From positions 6,625,001-6,689,000 of the forward strand of contig NC_135258.1 of NCBI RefSeq assembly GCF_964204865.1: DNA of 64,000 nucleotides. Direction: 5' to 3'. The notes below the pieces were generated by a model that worked only from the letters and a program-made list of their open reading frames with translations, did no database searches and was not told the DNA's origin. Of this stretch, positions 60,159-64,000 are shown one piece after another (positions within the stretch are counted from its first letter, which is position 1; each line of letters starts with the position of its first letter). This stretch comes from Styela clava. Taxonomy: Eukaryota; Chordata; Ascidiacea; Stolidobranchia; Styelidae. The position numbers and the translations under genes were made by a program.

Positions 60159-60616
60159 GTTTTGCAATAAAGAACGTCTACATTTTGGTTTCTTTGAGAA
60201 TGCTCTGGTTGAAATATTGCGGTTCCTTGTCAACACTGGTAACAACCTGTGAAGAAACATGCAGATTACGTATCAATGTCTTGAAATTGATGTAAAGTTC
60301 TGAACAACAATTATTGAACACATATATGCCTTTTTTATTTGTTATCAACCCATCTAACAGTTAAAGTCGATAAAGACGCAGTGCAAATCACAACTTCAAA
60401 GAAGGCGTCGAGATGAACAGCGTAGGAAAATTTTCAACGGGGAATAATTGCCCTGTTTTTTTGTCATTTGTGATAATTGGTATCCTGTTAATTATCGCTT
60501 CGGCGTGACTTGGCATATTTGAGTCAGGTGCTTCTAGATGACTTTTGAAGTTGCAATCATGAACGAATTCCAGTAATTAAATAAATTGCGATATATGCCA
60601 ATAAATGAAACAGAAC

Positions 60617-60688
60617 GGGCTCGTCCGGGATTTGAACCCGGGACCTCTCGCACCCAAGGCGAGAATCATACACCTAGACCAACGAGCC
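60617..60688 (-). tRNA. tRNA-Pro(TGG), copy 1
   Basis: Paired acceptor (GGCTCGT/ACGAGCC), D-arm GGTCTAGG, anticodon loop CTTGGGT and perfect T-arm. Lacks a T4 run in the ~40 bases downstream. Confidence 0.9.
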
Positions 60689-61000
60689 ACTCTGTAACGC
60701 AGAAGAAACATAAAGACTTATCCTTATTAAGAATCTCTGATACCACCTAATTATATTTTCTTCGCAAAATGATTAGAGCTCGATATTTGTTACGTGTGTT
60801 ATCTTGTTAATTGAGGTAAAAGTTATGTGAATAAATAGTAAATAAGCCAAATTTGAGCACTATAATATGTCACTTAATTTCACCATTAAACAACACCTTT
60901 TGTTTCTACTTTAAATGGTCGAAAACTGGGATTCAACACACATTGAACTTGTTCACACCCATGGATAAATAGGTATAAAGTGTACCTGAAGCCATCGCGT

Positions 61001-61018
61001 GGCTCGTTGGTCTAGGGG
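61001..61018 (+). repeat. 5' tRNA-Pro half, copy 3
   Basis: Exact 18-nt tRNA-Pro head followed by the shared AAAGTAAATC sequence. Confidence 0.8.
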
Positions 61019-61300
61019 AAAGTAAATCAAAGCCGCATCACGAAACGGAATAATGAATTGTGCCATTTGGAATCCGCAGCTGGATTCAAACCGCTCTCTC
61101 ATGAGGCGATATAATCATTATGATATAACTTCTTCGACAAGTAATTATTGGCATGTCGTTTGTAAGTTGTGATATTTGGTATTCCGAAAAATTTGGTTTC
61201 AACGCGACCTCACACATAACAGTTGTATAATGCTTCCTAAAAACAAGAAAAGCCTTACATGTCATTAACAAGCGGTAGATGCGTATAAATCCAGATAGTT

Positions 61301-61372
61301 GGGCTCGTCCGGGATTTGAACCCGGGACCTCTCGCAACCTAAGCGAGAATCATACCCCTAGACCATCGAGTC
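61301..61372 (-). tRNA. tRNA-Pro(AGG), copy 1, altered acceptor
   Basis: Anticodon loop TTAGGTT within a paired stem, good T-arm. The 5' acceptor strand reads GACTCGA and leaves at least two mismatches, apparently because a CGAGT insertion disturbed the end (a GGCTCGA lies just outside). Possibly a pseudogene. Confidence 0.6.
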
Positions 61373-61492
61373 GAGCCATTGAAAAATACCTTTGTTTCTA
61401 CTTCAAATGGTCGGAAACTGGGGTTCAACATACATTGAACTTGTTTACATCCATGGATCAATAGGTATAAAGTGTACCTGAGGCCATCGCTT

Positions 61493-61510
61493 GGCTCGTT
61501 GGTCTAGGGG
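61493..61510 (+). repeat. 5' tRNA-Pro half, copy 4
   Basis: Exact 18-nt head, same downstream sequence. Confidence 0.8.
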
Positions 61511-62122
61511 AAAGTAAATCAAAGCCGCATCACGAAACGGAATAATGAATTGTGCCAGTTGGAATCCGCAGCTGGATTCAAACCGCTCTTTCATGAGGCG
61601 ATATAATCATTATGATATAACTTCTTTGACAATTAATGATTGGTATGTCGTTTGTAAGTTGTGATATTTGGTGTTCCGAGAACGTCTACATTTTGGTTTC
61701 TTTGAAAATGCTCTGGTTGAAATATTGCGTTCGTTATCAATATAGGTACAACCTGTGAACAAACATGCAGATTACGTATCAATGTCTTGAAATTGAAGTA
61801 AAGTTCTTAACAACAATTATTGAACACATATATGCCTTTTCTATTTGTTATCAACCCATCCGTCAGTTAAAGTCGATAAAGACGCAGCGCAAATCACAAC
61901 TTCAAAGCAGGCGTCGAGATGAACAGCGTAGGAAAATTTTCAACGGGGAATAATTGCCCTGTTTTTCTGTCATTTGTGATAATTGGTATCCTGTTAGTTA
62001 TCGCTTCGTCGTGACTTGGCATATATAAGTCAGATGCTTCTAGATGACTTTTGAAGCTGTAATCATGAACGAATTCCAGTAATTAAATAAATTGCGATAT
62101 ATGCCAATAAGTGAAACAGAAC

Positions 62123-62194
62123 GGGCTCGTCCGGGATTTGAACCCGGGACCTCTCGCACCCAAAGCGAGAATCATACCCCTAGACCAACGAGCC
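62123..62194 (-). tRNA. tRNA-Pro(TGG), copy 2
   Basis: Full cloverleaf with anticodon loop TTTGGGT, acceptor GGCTCGT/ACGAGCC, D-loop CTAGGGGTATGA. The cleanest proline copy. It lies 1506 bp from copy 1. Confidence 0.93.
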
Positions 62195-62506
62195 ACTCTG
62201 TAACGCAGAAGAAACATAAAGACTTATCCTTATTAAGAATCTCTGATACCACCTAATTATATTTTCTCCGCAAAATGATTAGAGCTCGATATTTGTTACG
62301 TGTGTTATCTTGTTAATTGAGGTAAAAGTTATGTGAATAAATAGTAAATAAGCCAAATTTGAGCACTATAATATGTCACTTGATTTCACCATTAAACAAC
62401 ACCTTTTGTTTCTACTTTAAATGGTCGAAAACTGGGATACAACACACATTGAACTTGTTCACACCCATGGATCAATAGGTATAAAGTGTACCTGAAGCCA
62501 TCGCGT

Positions 62507-62524
62507 GGCTCGTTGGTCTAGGGG
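62507..62524 (+). repeat. 5' tRNA-Pro half, copy 5
   Basis: Exact 18-nt head, same downstream sequence; 1506 bp from copy 3. Confidence 0.8.
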
Positions 62525-62806
62525 AAAGTAAATCAAAGCCGCATCACGAAACGGAATAATGAATTGTGCCAGTTGGAATCCGCAGCTGGATTCAAACCGC
62601 TCTTTCATGAGGCGATATAATCATTATGATATAACTTCTTCGACAAGTAATTATTGGCATGTCGTTTGAAAGTTGTGATATTTGGTATTCCGAGAAATTT
62701 GGTTTCAACGCGACCTCACACATTACAGTTGTATAATGCTTCCTAAAAACAAGAAAAGCCTTTCATGTAATTAACAAGCGGTAGATGCGTATAAATCCAG
62801 ATAGTT

Positions 62807-62878
62807 GGGCTCGTCCGGGAATTGAACCCGGGACCTCTCGCAACCTAAGCGAGAATCATACCCCTAGACCAACGAGCC
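62807..62878 (-). tRNA. tRNA-Pro(AGG), copy 2
   Basis: Anticodon loop TTAGGTT, intact acceptor stem. The T-loop is TTCAATT instead of TTCAAAT. Downstream of the 5' end GCCGAGCCGAGCC repeats follow. Confidence 0.82.
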
Positions 62879-63003
62879 GAGCCGAGCCAATAAACAATAC
62901 CTTTGTTTCTGCTTCAAATGGTCTAAAACTGGGGTTCAACACACATTGAACTTGTTCACACCCATGGATCAATAAGTATAAAGTGTACCTGAAGCCATCG
63001 CGT

Positions 63004-63021
63004 GGCTCGTTGGTCTAGGGG
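63004..63021 (+). repeat. 5' tRNA-Pro half, copy 6
   Basis: Exact 18-nt head, same downstream sequence. Confidence 0.8.
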
Positions 63022-63526
63022 AAAGTAAATCAAAGCCGCATCACGAAACGGAATACTGAATTGTGCCAGTTGGAATCTGCAGCTGGATTCAAACCGCTCT
63101 CTCATGAGGCGATATAATCATTATGATATAACTTCTTCGACAATTAATTATTGGTATGTCGTTTGTAAGTTGTGATATTTGGTGTTCCGAGAACGTCTAC
63201 ATTTTGGTTTCTTTGAAAATGCTCTGGTTGAAATATTGCGGTTCGTTATCAACATAGGTACAACCTGTGAACAAACATGCAGGTTACGTATCCATATCTT
63301 GAAATTGATGTAAAGTTCTGAACAACAATTATTGAACACATATATGCCGTTTCTATATGTTATCAACTCAGCCGTCAGTTGAAGTCGATAAAGACGCAGT
63401 GCAAATCACAACTTCATAGCAGGCGTCGAGATGAACAGCGTAGGAAAAGTTTCAACGGGGAATAATTGACTTTCATGTCATTAACAAGCAGTAGATGCGT
63501 ATAAATCCAGAAAGTTGGGCTCGTCC

Positions 63527-63598
63527 GGGATTTGAACACGGGACCTCTCGCACCCTAAGCGAGAATCATACCCCTAGAACAACGAGCCGAGCGGAAGG
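63527..63598 (-). tRNA. tRNA-Pro(AGG), copy 3, probably damaged
   Basis: Anticodon loop TTAGGGT is fine, but the D-arm has GTTCTAGG for GGTCTAGG and the T-stem/loop region has GTGTTCAAAT, breaking the last T-stem pair. Likely a fading copy. Confidence 0.6.
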
Positions 63599-63863
63599 AT
63601 TAGTTACACATAGGCCGTTATTGTCGTATAACTTATCTATGATATTGCCCTGTAACCACTGTCTTCTATGCGTCATCAACTCATCCGTCAGTTAAAGTTG
63701 ATAAAGACGCAGTATATGCTTTTTCTACCCTTATCAACTTATCTGTCATTTAAATTCGATAACACGTACATACAAACGGTTGGCTATTGACAGATATTTC
63801 TAATAGTACCTGTTTCATAGAACCTATAAAAATTTAACGCTACCTGTTGGAGCTGCAAATGCA

Positions 63864-63946
63864 GCCGGGTTGGCCGAGTGGTTAAGGCGTTGGACTTAAG
63901 TTCCAATGGGCGAGTGTCCGCGTGGGTTCGAACCCCACACCCGGTA
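63864..63946 (+). tRNA. tRNA-Leu(TAA), copy 2
   Basis: Identical in its arms to copy 1 except that position 1 is G (G-U closing pair). The flank GCTACCTGTTGGAGCTG also matches copy 1. Followed by TTTT. Confidence 0.93.
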
Positions 63947-64000
63947 GTTTTACGACAAAGAACGTGTACATTTTGGTTTCTTTGAGAATGCTCTGGTTGA

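Larger units (their letters stand above)
59040..64000. repeat. Tandem array of tRNA-bearing units
   Basis: Repeated segments each include TTCAACGCGACCTCACACAT, GTATAATGCTTCCTAAAAAC, a minus-strand tRNA-Pro, TTTCTACTTTAAATGGTCG and CATTGAACTTGTT. They then carry a plus-strand 5' tRNA-Pro half followed by AAAGTAAATCAAAGCCGCATC. A longer period of 1506 bp is visible: tRNA-Pro(TGG), half, tRNA-Pro(AGG), half at 60617/61001/61301/61493 and again at 62123/62507/62807/63004. The array continues past the window end. Confidence 0.9.

Noticed and set aside
61279-61464. Open frames containing ARPGFEPGTS-like sequence
   Set aside because: They are translations of the complement of the tRNA-Pro T-arm, a common spurious ORF.
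59040-64000. CRISPR-like array
   Set aside because: Repeats are hundreds of bases long, contain tRNA genes, and the genome is eukaryotic.

Overview
The window is nuclear DNA of an animal. It is AT-rich, its genes are cut into many short exons with GT-AG introns, it carries eukaryotic tRNA-Pro and tRNA-Leu genes, and it is crowded with hAT-type DNA transposons and their short derivatives. An invertebrate, possibly an ascidian, seems plausible, but the sequence alone does not fix the species.

The core (about 10.4-51.3 kb) is a head-to-tail array of four paralogous genes on the minus strand, called here B (10479-16290), C (20888-26935), D (32099-39767) and E (43761-51263). I rebuilt each from 12 exons whose splice phases agree. 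They give uninterrupted proteins of 506, 504, 508 and 502 residues. Each protein has an N-terminal C3HC4 RING finger (Cys16 to Cys59) followed by an armadillo-like region resembling the C-terminal half of ZYG11/ZER1, the substrate receptors of CUL2 ubiquitin ligases. The architecture suggests a one-chain E3 ligase: RING for E2 recruitment, ZYG11-type repeats for substrate. A broken fifth relative (A, two exons) lies on the plus strand at 493-1115.

The units have a mosaic history. Upstream DNA and exons 1-3 pair B with D and C with E, whereas exons 4-12 pair B with C and D with E. This points to block duplication followed by gene conversion or unequal exchange near intron 3. Introns and flanks hold many transposons, several with clear 8-bp target duplications and with a matching empty site in a sister unit.

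The left end (1-9.3 kb) holds the A remnant, a complete but decayed hAT transposon (4792-7197) and several MITEs. Between genes lie tRNA-Cys-like SINEs, LINE-tail-like repeats and foldback elements. The right end (about 57.1-64.0 kb) is a tandem array of tRNA-bearing units: six tRNA-Pro genes on the minus strand (anticodons CGG, TGG, AGG), two tRNA-Leu(TAA) on the plus strand, and six copies of a repeat that carries only the first 18 nt of tRNA-Pro. A 1.5-kb higher-order unit is visible there. Ordinary protein genes outside the RING-ZYG11 array were not found.
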